Program-made: the position numbers and the translations under genes
The notes under the pieces: generated by a model
Told to the model about the DNA's origin: nothing
The model's input: only the letters and a program-made list of their open reading frames with translations
Databases searched by the model: none
Part shown: in pieces, positions 25,529 through 32,598 of the stretch
How positions within the stretch are numbered: position 1 is the stretch's first letter
Layout: every line of letters begins with the position of its first letter
From: CAZVED01 sp964626205
Lineage (GTDB): Bacteria; Patescibacteriota; Patescibacteriia; SG8-24
Direction of reading: 5' to 3'
Length of the DNA: 64,000 nucleotides
NCBI GenBank assembly: GCA_964626205.1
Contig: CAZVED010000004.1
Coordinates: forward strand, 1 to 64,000

Positions 25529-26950
25529 GTGCGGTCGGTCCGAGTCATCACGACGCATCGCACGACACAAGAGGGTGATGGACGCGCGTCGTCCGTCACC
25601 CTCTTCGTGCTAGGTATCGCCGCAATCGTCGCGGGAAGTTTCTTGTATGCCTACCGCGTCTCCCGCCCACTCGACACGATTGCCTCCTACGTTCCTGCTG
25701 AAGCCACTGCATACGTGCATTTACGTACGACGCAGCAGCATACGCTCGCGTACGGCTACACACTCTTCGACATTCCCGCAGGCCTCACACCAAACGAAGC
25801 TGCCGCATTCCTCCTCGAAGACGCTGATGGTGGTGGTCGCTGGACGACCGTTCTTGCATGGAACGACACTGCCTCCATCACTGCTGCGGAGCGCGACATC
25901 ATCACAACGACCGATGTTGCATGGCTTAATGACGCGACGCTGGTTGTCCGGCACGACGATGGCAAGATGGTGTCGACGATGCTCGCCGCCAAAGCATCCG
26001 GAAACTCAATCAATGCCGGCGCTGTCGCGAACGGACTCCGACAAATGCGCTCCGTCGCACCGCTGCAGGGGTATGTTGCGGACGCGCGATTGTCAGACGA
26101 CGCTACAGCTCCGACAGCGACCGTTTTCGGAACGACCTTCGATGACGACGGTGGCTCCTTGACGCTCCTCCTGCCACTCGCCACAATCCCGAACGAATTA
26201 CCACTTCTTGGGTTCGGCCTCGCAACCGCCGCGCGCAGTACGACCTCCTTGTCCGCGCGAGCCGCCGTTGTTTCCGACGCATCCGTCATCCATCGCCGCC
26301 TGAGCGGTGCTGCCGCCCCACCCTTCTTCGTGAACGACGATTTCATTGCCGCCGCCCGTGACTACGGTGTGCCAGCCGACACCTCCATCGATGTCGCCTT
26401 TAGGGCACTTCTCGAGGGCCTTCACCCCCCTTTCACGTTCTCTGCCACCATAGACGGCACCGCACTGCTTCACCTGCCATCTACGGATCCCGAAGCCTTA
26501 GCGGACGACATCGACCATTTCCTCGGCGCGCTCTTCCCGGCAAAACATCCGCTCACCCTTCCGGACGGCACGACAACCAACGAGTTCCGTAGGGATACGA
26601 CCCTGCCCGCGGTCATGACAGTAAACGACTCCTCCCCATGGCCGATGCGCGTTTCAGCGACTCACGTCTCTGGACTACAGCTCTTCATCTCCCCGGATGA
26701 CAACCATGGCAGCCTCCTGGCAAGCTCTGTCGAGGGTCTTTCTCCATCAATGTCCCCCACCGTCACTTCGGACTTGAGCAACAGGTGTCGGCACCTTTCA
26801 AGCTTCGCCAAAGAATACCTCCTCACCGACAGCCTTCCAATACCCCTGAAAGAGGGCGGGCTGCTCTATTCCGATCCCCTGGGGCGACTTGGTTTGGGAC
26901 AGGTGGTTTTGCTATATCTCGATGACGGCGTGTCCGTTGTCTGCGGATGA
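25529..26950 (+). CDS. membrane-anchored protein of unknown function
   Basis: The product of about 473 residues has one hydrophobic segment (about 24-43) followed by Y-V-P-A-E-A-T-A-Y-V-H, a pattern reminiscent of DUF3352-type proteins, and a long Ser/Thr/Asp-rich extracytoplasmic part. I do not recognise a function. The start is uncertain: an ATG at 25475 would overlap pnp by 44 nt, and the GTG at 25529 is only a guess. A terminator at 27014 ends the unit. Confidence 0.6.
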   Translation: MRSVRVITTHRTTQEGDGRASSVTLFVLGIAAIVAGSFLYAYRVSRPLDTIASYVPAEATAYVHLRTTQQHTLAYGYTLFDIPAGLTPNEAAAFLLEDADGGGRWTTVLAWNDTASITAAERDIITTTDVAWLNDATLVVRHDDGKMVSTMLAAKASGNSINAGAVANGLRQMRSVAPLQGYVADARLSDDATAPTATVFGTTFDDDGGSLTLLLPLATIPNELPLLGFGLATAARSTTSLSARAAVVSDASVIHRRLSGAAAPPFFVNDDFIAAARDYGVPADTSIDVAFRALLEGLHPPFTFSATIDGTALLHLPSTDPEALADDIDHFLGALFPAKHPLTLPDGTTTNEFRRDTTLPAVMTVNDSSPWPMRVSATHVSGLQLFISPDDNHGSLLASSVEGLSPSMSPTVTSDLSNRCRHLSSFAKEYLLTDSLPIPLKEGGLLYSDPLGRLGLGQVVLLYLDDGVSVVCG

Positions 26951-27013
26951 TGTAGGTATCTTGTGGATAAATAAGCCTGCTCTGGGTAAAAATGAACAAC
27001 TTCCGTGCTCAGT

Positions 27014-27046
27014 AAAAAAGTACGCCATCAACAGGCGTATTTTTTT
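27014..27046 (+). terminator. terminator after the pnp-distal gene
   Basis: TACGCC/GGCGTA is flanked by A6 and T7. Confidence 0.85.
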
Positions 27047-27083
27047 GCTTCAACAAAGCGATTTTATCGCTTGAGTACGCTTA

Positions 27084-27112
27084 TTGACCATCAGCCTTAT
27101 TCGTGGTATAGT
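27084..27112 (+). promoter_or_regulatory. promoter of the candidate structured RNA
   Basis: TTGACC (27084-27089), a 17-bp spacer and TATAGT (27107-27112) stand immediately upstream of a gene-free, highly structured stretch. Confidence 0.6.
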
Positions 27113-27118
27113 TCCTTT

Positions 27119-27536
27119 GTCGTTCATTACAACGCTTCGAGAAGGAGAGCTGAGCCGGACCTCTGTCAGGCCCATTTCCCCTTCTCTACTACTCCTGCAC
27201 TCCTCATCGAAATCAAAAACAAAATTCGAAAAAGGTGCCGGTATCCCTCATTATAAGGCTTCGGCCTTCGAGGGTTGCTACCAGGGAATGGTAAAGAAGT
27301 ATCGTTCATTTACGCTGAAGTATCCGATCGATGCGGACGTGATGCTTGTCCTCTTACGAGGCCAAACACCACGTCCGACATAGACGCATACTCTAGCGCC
27401 TTCTAAGGTGCAGGTGATGCCAATAGTCTTCTATAAGGGCGTTCCTGCACCTTTTCAATTTCCAAAAATCCGCTGCTGCCGCCGCCCACCTCATCTCTGG
27501 CAGCTTACCGAAAGACCCCAAAAGGGGTCTTTTTTA
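27119..27536 (+). ncRNA. candidate structured non-coding RNA of unknown class (~420 nt)
   Basis: The stretch lies between a promoter and a terminator and has no convincing coding frame. Paired segments include GAGAAGG with CCTTCTC (about 27139-27187), TCGAA with TTCGA, a nested stem CCCTC/GAGGG enclosing AAGGC-TTCG-GCCTT (27245-27275), GGACGTG with CACGTCC (about 27334-27376) and AAGGTGCAGG with CCTGCACCTT (27405-27454). I looked for the conserved cores of RNase P RNA, tmRNA, SRP RNA and 6S RNA and could not match any. It could also be a long leader of the dksA-like gene at 27602, with the terminator as attenuator. Confidence 0.5.
27511..27536 (+). terminator. terminator of the candidate RNA
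   Basis: AGACCCC-AAAA-GGGGTCT is followed by five T. Confidence 0.9.
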
Positions 27537-27601
27537 GGCCCCTGTTTGCGTTCCTTAGATGGAAACTATAGACTTCCTTTGCTGACGCTTGGTGCAGCGT
27601 A

Positions 27602-27982
27602 ATGACCCCTATGAACAAGGCATTCATCAAGGAAATGCAGGAGACGCTGGAGGCGGAAAAGACCCGCTTAGAGGCCGAGCTCTCTGAGTTCTCGACCAAG
27701 AACCCGGCGAATTCCAGCGACTACACCGCGGACTTCCCGAACATGGGCGACAAAGAAGACGAGAACGCCGAAGAGGTCGCTACCTACAGCACGAACCTGA
27801 CTCTCGAGCGCACGCTCGAAGCCTCTCTTCGCGATACGGAGAAGGCACTCAAACGTATCGCTGGGGGCACCTACGGTATCTGCAAATACTGCCAGAAAGA
27901 GATCGACGAGAAGCGCCTTCGCGCGCGGCCGTCATCCAGCTCCTGCGTCGAATGCAAGAAATCATTCACTCAAGAGATGTAG
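27602..27982 (+). CDS. DksA/TraR-type C4 zinc-finger protein
   Basis: The 126-residue protein has an N-terminal helical hairpin (about 5-80) and a C-terminal four-cysteine finger, C-K-Y-C and C-V-E-C, with the G-T-Y-G-I-C-x-x-C signature of DksA/TraR proteins. Such proteins modulate RNA polymerase, often together with ppGpp. No GGAGG site precedes it, and ATG at 27611 is an alternative start. It overlaps lspA by 31 nt, and a dksA-lspA arrangement is found in other bacteria. Confidence 0.88.
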   Translation: MTPMNKAFIKEMQETLEAEKTRLEAELSEFSTKNPANSSDYTADFPNMGDKEDENAEEVATYSTNLTLERTLEASLRDTEKALKRIAGGTYGICKYCQKEIDEKRLRARPSSSSCVECKKSFTQEM

Positions 27983-28398
27983 CTCGCGCGCGGTCCATCC
28001 TCTGGGCCGCGTTTGCGATTCTGGCCGCAGACCGCGTCGCTAAGATGCTGGTTGCACTCGACGTGTCCGCTCAAATCCTTCCGGGGGTCGATTTCCGCCT
28101 GTTTCGGAATGACGGTATCGCCTTCAGCATTCCCGTGCCGGATATCGTCTTCTGGCCGCTCGCCGTCGCGGCATTCCTCGCGCTCATCCGTCTCTGGAAT
28201 ACCTTGCGAGAGCGACAGGACGAGATCGGTTCTGCCTTCGTCACGATGATCCTGCTCGGTGCGCTCTCCAACATCGCCGACAAGCTGCTCACCGGAGCCA
28301 TCACCGACTATCTCATTTTCGCCGGACGGTCGGCAGTAAACCTCGCGGACGCCATGATCATCGGCGGCGCGCTCGCGCTCCTCTTACGCAAGACATAA
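27952..28398 (+). CDS. lspA: lipoprotein signal peptidase II (divergent)
   Basis: The 148-residue protein has four hydrophobic segments and the LspA landmarks N-D-G-I-A-F-S-I, L-G-A-L-S-N-I-A-D-K with catalytic Asp, and V-N-L-A-D-A-M-I with the second catalytic Asp. It removes signal peptides from prolipoproteins such as the one at 20195. The usual G-N-x-x-D-R is S-N-x-x-D-K here. It starts inside the dksA-like gene, suggesting translational coupling. Confidence 0.88.
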   Translation: MQEIIHSRDVARARSILWAAFAILAADRVAKMLVALDVSAQILPGVDFRLFRNDGIAFSIPVPDIVFWPLAVAAFLALIRLWNTLRERQDEIGSAFVTMILLGALSNIADKLLTGAITDYLIFAGRSAVNLADAMIIGGALALLLRKT

Positions 28399-28428
28399 AA
28401 AAAGCCCGCCCTCATCCGGGCGGGTTTT
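28398..28428 (+). terminator. terminator after lspA
   Basis: CCCGCCC-TCATCC-GGGCGGG is flanked by an A-run and TTTT. Confidence 0.85.
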
Positions 28429-28453
28429 GCGTTCGAGACGCATGGCTTCGTCG

Positions 28454-28846
28454 TCACTTCGACAGGTTCGCGATGGCACCACGAGTCGCGGCGACCTCCT
28501 TTGCAACGGAGGCGGCATCCGCTTCCAGGTCCGCCTTGAGTCGCTCGAGGAGCGGCAACAGATCCACCCTGAGCACCGTGACCTGCTTCGCGATCTTCTC
28601 CGCGACGATCGAGGCGATGCGGAGCTTTGCCGGAAGCAACGACTTCGCGGCCTCCAACGACTCCTGCACCCACTTCGATTGTTTCGGCGTGAGCGGGACC
28701 TTGGCGACAGCCGTTCCGTCTGCGAACGCCTCGATAGCGCAGGACACGACGACAAGCTTGTGGCGAATCGACGCCTGGCGCTCCTCGAGCCTGCTCGCGA
28801 CCATGGTCAACTCCGCAATCTTGCGCTGCGTTTCCGTTGTGGGCAT
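28454..28846 (-). CDS. small helical protein of unknown function
   Basis: The 130-residue product is almost entirely charged/alanine-leucine helix, with no membrane segment or Cys, and looks like a coiled coil. I do not recognise it. AAGGAGG precedes the ATG at 28846. It is the last of a row of small minus-strand genes and convergent with lspA. Confidence 0.65.
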   Translation of the reverse strand: MPTTETQRKIAELTMVASRLEERQASIRHKLVVVSCAIEAFADGTAVAKVPLTPKQSKWVQESLEAAKSLLPAKLRIASIVAEKIAKQVTVLRVDLLPLLERLKADLEADAASVAKEVAATRGAIANLSK

Positions 28847-28901
28847 TACACCCTCCTTCTGGCCGCTAAGAAGGCCGTGTCGGTAGCTTACCTTTCTGCA
28901 C

Positions 28902-28933
28902 AAAAAAGAAAACCCCGGTACATGATCGAGGTT
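28902..28933 (-). terminator. terminator after the small membrane gene at 28948
   Basis: On the minus strand AACCTCG and CGGGGTT pair, followed by TTTCTTTTTT. Confidence 0.6.
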
Positions 28934-28947
28934 TATGGCACGCCGCA

Positions 28948-29250
28948 TTACCGCATCTCCTCACGTTCGTCGACGATCTTCGTGCGCCACGCGAACAACG
29001 CCAACGGGAGACCAAGAACAAGAAGGACTGTGAGGCCTGGCAAGCCGAGAGATGCGAAGAGCACCATCGCCGCGACGATCGCGGCGACACCCGCACCACC
29101 AACGATGCGCACGAACATGCCGAGTGCCACGTTCATCCCGATGCAGGTAAGAACGAAACCATCGTGAACTTGAAGGAAACCCGCAAGGACCACGAAAGCG
29201 ACAACACCGAACCCAAGAAGAAAGAGCAGGAAGTCCTTGTAACGCAACAT
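28948..29250 (-). CDS. small membrane protein (100 aa)
   Basis: Three hydrophobic segments (about 7-24, 30-52 and 56-82) are followed by a charged tail, W-R-T-K-I-V-D-E-R-E. No family is recognised. AAGGAGG lies 6 nt before the ATG, and the gene has its own promoter and terminator. Confidence 0.65.
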   Translation of the reverse strand: MLRYKDFLLFLLGFGVVAFVVLAGFLQVHDGFVLTCIGMNVALGMFVRIVGGAGVAAIVAAMVLFASLGLPGLTVLLVLGLPLALFAWRTKIVDEREEMR

Positions 29251-29274
29251 GACCACCTCCTTGCAGGACAGGTG

Positions 29275-29303
29275 AACGTAGCACAGAAACCCCGTGGCGT
29301 CAA
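29275..29303 (-). promoter_or_regulatory. promoter of the small membrane gene at 29250
   Basis: TTGACG (29303-29298), a 17-bp spacer ending in TGC, and TACGTT (29280-29275). Confidence 0.6.
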
Positions 29304-29314
29304 TCATTAACCAA

Positions 29315-29347
29315 CGAAAAAACCGTACCGGCAAGGCGGTACGGTTT
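29315..29347 (-). terminator. terminator after the 29825-29355 gene pair
   Basis: On the minus strand ACCGTACCGCC and GGTACGGT form a long stem followed by TTTTTT. Confidence 0.85.
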
Positions 29348-29354
29348 CCGAAAG

Positions 29355-29612
29355 TCATCGCGGCGGCTCTTGCGTGGCTCGACAACCCGGGCACCCGTCC
29401 TCACCGAACGGAAGGCCGTGCAGCGCGCAATGCTGCGGCCCGAGCTCTCTGCGGTTTGCCGCCATGCGCATCGAAACGAGCACGGTCAGGCTGACGAGAG
29501 CGATGAAGAGCGAGATGACAGACTCCAGCAATCGGACCTCTTCCCGTATTCCGATAAGAAGTCCTACAACGATAGCAACGGAAAGTGCGGCTTCGATGAG
29601 CGCTTGTCGCAT
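29355..29612 (-). CDS. small membrane protein with Cys-rich tail (85 aa)
   Basis: Two hydrophobic segments (about 5-21 and 29-49) are followed by a hydrophilic tail with three closely spaced Cys (H-C-A-L-H-G and C-P-G-C), which could bind a metal. GGAGGT precedes the ATG. It follows the gene at 29825 by 15 nt, so the two form an operon. No family recognised. Confidence 0.62.
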   Translation of the reverse strand: MRQALIEAALSVAIVVGLLIGIREEVRLLESVISLFIALVSLTVLVSMRMAANRRELGPQHCALHGLPFGEDGCPGCRATQEPPR

Positions 29613-29627
29613 GATGACCTCCGTGCG

Positions 29628-29825
29628 CTAGTGTCCCTGCAGCAAATGCTGGTACAGGTACTGCTCGTAGCCGGACCTCATGTTTCCGAGCATCATCATG
29701 CCGATGTCGTGCATGCTGGTGACGAGCAGGAACCCCACGGCACCGACCGCCAGCAGCGCTGCCGCTACCAGACAAACGGACCCGATGGCGGACAACATTT
29801 CGTTCTTCGGACGTTCGTTTTCCAA
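29628..29825 (-). CDS. small membrane protein (65 aa, TTG start)
   Basis: One strong hydrophobic segment (about 11-35) is followed by a Met-rich stretch and a Tyr-rich end. TTG at 29825 was chosen because AAGGAGG lies 5 nt upstream, while the upstream ATG lies above the promoter. First gene of a two-gene operon. Function unknown. Confidence 0.55.
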   Translation of the reverse strand: MENERPKNEMLSAIGSVCLVAAALLAVGAVGFLLVTSMHDIGMMMLGNMRSGYEQYLYQHLLQGH

Positions 29826-29871
29826 ACGATCCTCCTTGGTGGTTGTCCCGCGATGTTCCGAGGGACGTTCC

Positions 29872-29900
29872 AGTATGCACCCTGACGCCTCGTCCGTCAA
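29872..29900 (-). promoter_or_regulatory. promoter of the 29825-29355 operon
   Basis: TTGACG (29900-29895), a 17-bp spacer and CATACT (29877-29872). Confidence 0.55.
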
Positions 29901-29904
29901 TACG

Positions 29905-29936
29905 AAAAAACCGCACCCAGAAAAGGGTGCGGTCGA
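29905..29936 (-). terminator. terminator after the 30368-29940 gene pair
   Basis: CCGCACCC-TTTTCT-GGGTGCGG on the minus strand is followed by TTTTTT. Confidence 0.85.
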
Positions 29937-29939
29937 CTG

Positions 29940-30086
29940 CTACTGCGGACGCCGAAGGCGGCGAATGGCGCTAGCGTAGATGACGAGTCCGAGAAGTCCG
30001 AGAAGGACAACTTTCTTGACGATGGCGACAGCGACGAGCGTACCGGCGACGGCAATACCGCCGAATACGAACAGCTTCATGCGCAT
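29940..30086 (-). CDS. single-helix micropeptide (48 aa)
   Basis: The frame starts at ATG 30086 behind AAAGGAGG and encodes 48 residues: a basic N-terminus, a long hydrophobic stretch with a central K-K, and a basic tail I-R-R-L-R-R-P-Q. It follows the gene ending at 30099 by 12 nt. Function unknown. Confidence 0.6.
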   Translation of the reverse strand: MRMKLFVFGGIAVAGTLVAVAIVKKVVLLGLLGLVIYASAIRRLRRPQ

Positions 30087-30098
30087 GAGAACCTCCTT

Positions 30099-30368
30099 TC
30101 AACGATGTCTGGCGTGGTGCGCCGCACCACTGGTTCGTGGTGGTGCGGAATACCCGCCGTATCGACCCTGCTCCTCACCCTCGCTCCAAACCGCCGATCC
30201 GAGGACGGCGAGGCAGGTGCCGAGGACGATCACGATTCCGGAAACGACGGTGGTACCCGTGTTGTTGTACGACTGCTGAGTGACGAACCAGCAGCCAGCG
30301 ACGATCAAGACGAGGCCGCCGAGGAAAAGCACCGCACCGACCAAGCAAAAGAACAGTTCAGCGATCAC
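30099..30368 (-). CDS. small membrane protein (89 aa, GTG start)
   Basis: Two hydrophobic segments (about 4-28 and 40-60) are followed by a Gly/Tyr/His-rich hydrophilic tail. GTG at 30368 is preceded by AAGGAGG. First gene of a two-gene operon with its own promoter. No family recognised. Confidence 0.6.
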   Translation of the reverse strand: MIAELFFCLVGAVLFLGGLVLIVAGCWFVTQQSYNNTGTTVVSGIVIVLGTCLAVLGSAVWSEGEEQGRYGGYSAPPRTSGAAHHARHR

Positions 30369-30415
30369 AACATCCTCCTTTTTTGCGCCCACTTTCAAGC
30401 AGTGCGCAGGTCGCG

Positions 30416-30444
30416 AACATAGCACGAAGCTACCCGAGCGTCAA
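30416..30444 (-). promoter_or_regulatory. promoter of the 30368-29940 operon
   Basis: TTGACG (30444-30439), a 17-bp spacer ending in TGC, and TATGTT (30421-30416). Confidence 0.65.
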
Positions 30445-30461
30445 GCCTACGCGACAGGCGC

Positions 30462-30490
30462 TTGCGCCTTCCGAGCTTCGCTGCTAGATA
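30462..30490 (+). promoter_or_regulatory. promoter of comM
   Basis: TTGCGC (30462-30467), a 17-bp spacer ending in TGC, and TAGATA (30485-30490) precede the ATG at 30522. Confidence 0.45.
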
Positions 30491-30521
30491 GGCCGCGTCA
30501 CCTTTAGCCCCAACACCTCCT

Positions 30522-32036
30522 ATGCCCGCAAAGACCTATTCCTCTGCACTTGTCGGACTCGATGCTGTACCCGTCGAGATTGAGGCCGACATTGCACCGG
30601 GACTCCCATCGTTCACTGTCGTCGGTCTTCCTGATACGACCGTGAAAGAATCCCGCGAACGCATCCGCGCCGCATTCCGAAATTGCGGCCTCCCTTTTCC
30701 GCGCACGCGTCTCACGGTAAACCTCGCGCCAGCGCACATCCGGAAGGAAGGGCCTGCCTATGACCTTCCCATCGCCGTGGCCATCCTCGCCGCACAAGAC
30801 GCGCTTCCTGCGACAGCACTCACGACACCGCACGTCTTCCTCGGCGAGTTGGCTCTGAATGGCACACTCCGCCCGATTACCGGTGCGCTTCCTGCGGCAT
30901 TAGGAGCGGCAGAGCACGGTATCCGTACGCTCTGTCTGCCCGCAGCAAATGCGGAAGAGGCATCGCTTGCTCCAAGCGTCGACATCATTCCCATCATCGA
31001 TCTTCCCCAACTCGTTCGACATTTCCAAGGAACGGAACCTGTTCCCGTATTCGCTAGGACGACGACGTCTGTGGCAGCACCCGAAGCTGTCGCTGCTGAC
31101 TTCGCGTCCGTCAAAGGGCAGTCTGCAGCGAAACGCGCGCTGGAGATCGCCGCTGCCGGTAACCACAACATCCTTCTCTCCGGACCTCCCGGTGCCGGCA
31201 AGACCATGCTCTCCCGTGCGCTCCCGGGGATCCTACCTCCCATGACGACCGAGGAAACGCTCGAAGTGACAAAGATTCATTCCGTAACCGGCCTCACCTC
31301 CGGGGGCCGCATCGTCACCACGCGACCGTTCCGAACACCGCACCACTCCGCGTCAGGAGCAGCGCTCATCGGCGGCGGGTCGTGGCCGAAGCCTGGCGAG
31401 GTGAGCCTCGCTCATCGCGGAGTGCTCTTCCTCGACGAATTTCCTGAGTTCGCCCGCACCACGCTCGAGTGCTTGCGCCAGCCGCTGGAGGACGGCATCG
31501 TTACCATCTCCCGCGCGAACGGCACGTTGCGCTTCCCGGCGGAATTCATGCTCGTTGCCGCGATGAACCCGTGTCCTTGCGGCATGTCATCGGTGGATGG
31601 CTCCTCCTGCTCCTGTACGGCAGCGCAGGTCGCGGCATACGACAAGCGCGTCTCCGGGCCACTACTCGACCGCATCGACCTGCATGTGCACGTTCCAAAA
31701 ACGACGGTCGGCGATCTTTTCGATGCAACAAACGCCGAGCCCTCGTCCGCCGTACGCGCACGCGTCGAAGCATGTCGACGCGTGCAACAGAAAAGGTTCG
31801 CCGGTACGCGAATCCGTACCAATGCGGACATGGGGCATCGCGACGTGCAGAAACACTGCCGTATCGACGTCGTCTCACGAGACATGCTCCGTGCGGCAGC
31901 GGAAAAAATGGGGCTCTCGGCACGCGCCTGCACGCGTGTCCTCAAGCTAGCGCGCACCATCGCCGATCTTGCCACCGAACCAGACATCAGCGCCTCACAT
32001 CTTGCGGAAGCGCTACAGTTCCGGGAACGGCGCTAA
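30522..32036 (+). CDS. comM: YifB/ComM family Mg-chelatase-like AAA+ ATPase
   Basis: The 504-residue protein has the N-terminal ChlI-like domain (G-L-P-x-F-x-V-V-G-L-P), Walker A G-P-P-G-A-G-K-T (221-228), Walker B L-F-L-D-E-F-P-E-F, and the C-terminal magnesium-chelatase domain. The P-C-P-C-G and C-S-C-T cysteines are also present. ComM is a branch-migration helicase that helps integrate incoming DNA during natural transformation. No other competence gene is in the window. Confidence 0.95.
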   Translation: MPAKTYSSALVGLDAVPVEIEADIAPGLPSFTVVGLPDTTVKESRERIRAAFRNCGLPFPRTRLTVNLAPAHIRKEGPAYDLPIAVAILAAQDALPATALTTPHVFLGELALNGTLRPITGALPAALGAAEHGIRTLCLPAANAEEASLAPSVDIIPIIDLPQLVRHFQGTEPVPVFARTTTSVAAPEAVAADFASVKGQSAAKRALEIAAAGNHNILLSGPPGAGKTMLSRALPGILPPMTTEETLEVTKIHSVTGLTSGGRIVTTRPFRTPHHSASGAALIGGGSWPKPGEVSLAHRGVLFLDEFPEFARTTLECLRQPLEDGIVTISRANGTLRFPAEFMLVAAMNPCPCGMSSVDGSSCSCTAAQVAAYDKRVSGPLLDRIDLHVHVPKTTVGDLFDATNAEPSSAVRARVEACRRVQQKRFAGTRIRTNADMGHRDVQKHCRIDVVSRDMLRAAAEKMGLSARACTRVLKLARTIADLATEPDISASHLAEALQFRERR

Positions 32037-32054
32037 ACCTGCAGGCGATCAGTC

Positions 32055-32083
32055 TTGACAAAACACACTTAGGCGATTAGTGT
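32055..32083 (+). promoter_or_regulatory. promoter of the hypothetical gene at 32112
   Basis: TTGACA (32055-32060), a 17-bp spacer and TAGTGT (32078-32083). A GTG at 32082 overlaps the -10 and is therefore not the start. Confidence 0.65.
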
Positions 32084-32111
32084 GTCCGAACCCGTTCATT
32101 TGGAGGCTACC

Positions 32112-32540
32112 ATGCTGCACGATGCATTATCAGGACGCAACGATGAGGTACCCGAGGCGGAAAACGTCCGTGGGTGGGCGGCATTCCACGCGAGAAACGA
32201 GCTCGATGGTTCTCGCATCCTGATCCACACCTACGACCGCATCACCTCAGCGACCATTACCAAGGCGACGACGTTCCGCGATGATGGAGCGGGGGGATGC
32301 CTCCTGCAAAACGTCCGGCGCGCGACGAAGCTGAAGGGTCACGACGTTCGCAAGCCGTTCGAGAAGGCGCGCGACCAAACGTTCCGTCTCGACCCGCGCG
32401 CCTGCAAGATCGAAGAGCTCGGCGACGGCACCTACTACTTCGAGACCACGAACTCCGGCGCGGAACGCATCTACGGATTCATCTTCCCGCGCGCACGCTA
32501 CCTTCTTTCCTTCCTCTTGAGGGCGCCCGTCGAGGCCTGA
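32112..32540 (+). CDS. hypothetical cytoplasmic protein (142 aa)
   Basis: The product has no signal peptide or membrane segment and is rich in charged residues. I do not recognise a family. TTGGAGG lies 5 nt before the ATG at 32112. It forms a single-gene unit between its own promoter and terminator, and its codon use resembles its neighbours. Confidence 0.7.
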   Translation: MLHDALSGRNDEVPEAENVRGWAAFHARNELDGSRILIHTYDRITSATITKATTFRDDGAGGCLLQNVRRATKLKGHDVRKPFEKARDQTFRLDPRACKIEELGDGTYYFETTNSGAERIYGFIFPRARYLLSFLLRAPVEA

Positions 32541-32541
32541 C

Positions 32542-32586
32542 AAAAAAAACGAATCCCGCCCTTCGCATGGGGCGGGATTTCTTTTT
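32542..32586. terminator. bidirectional terminator
   Basis: AATCCCGCC/GGCGGGATT is flanked by A8 and a T-rich run between convergent genes. Confidence 0.85.
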
Positions 32587-32598
32587 CCGGCAATACCA

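Noticed and set aside
26962..26970. Perfect DnaA box TGTGGATAA
   Set aside because: It is isolated, far from dnaA, without a cluster; another perfect copy lies inside a gene at 8798-8806. Single boxes occur by chance or act in titration.
27084..27383. 99-codon open frame over the structured region
   Set aside because: Its first codons lie on the promoter -35 box, it has no ribosome site, and the composition is not protein-like; stems better explain the sequence.
27119..27536. RNase P RNA, tmRNA or SRP RNA identity
   Set aside because: The invariant cores, such as the P4 region of RNase P, the tRNA-like ends of tmRNA, and the SRP domain IV loop, could not be found by eye.
32082..32111. GTG at 32082 as start of the 32112 gene
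   Set aside because: It overlaps the -10 box of a near-consensus promoter, and the ATG at 32112 has a GGAGG site.
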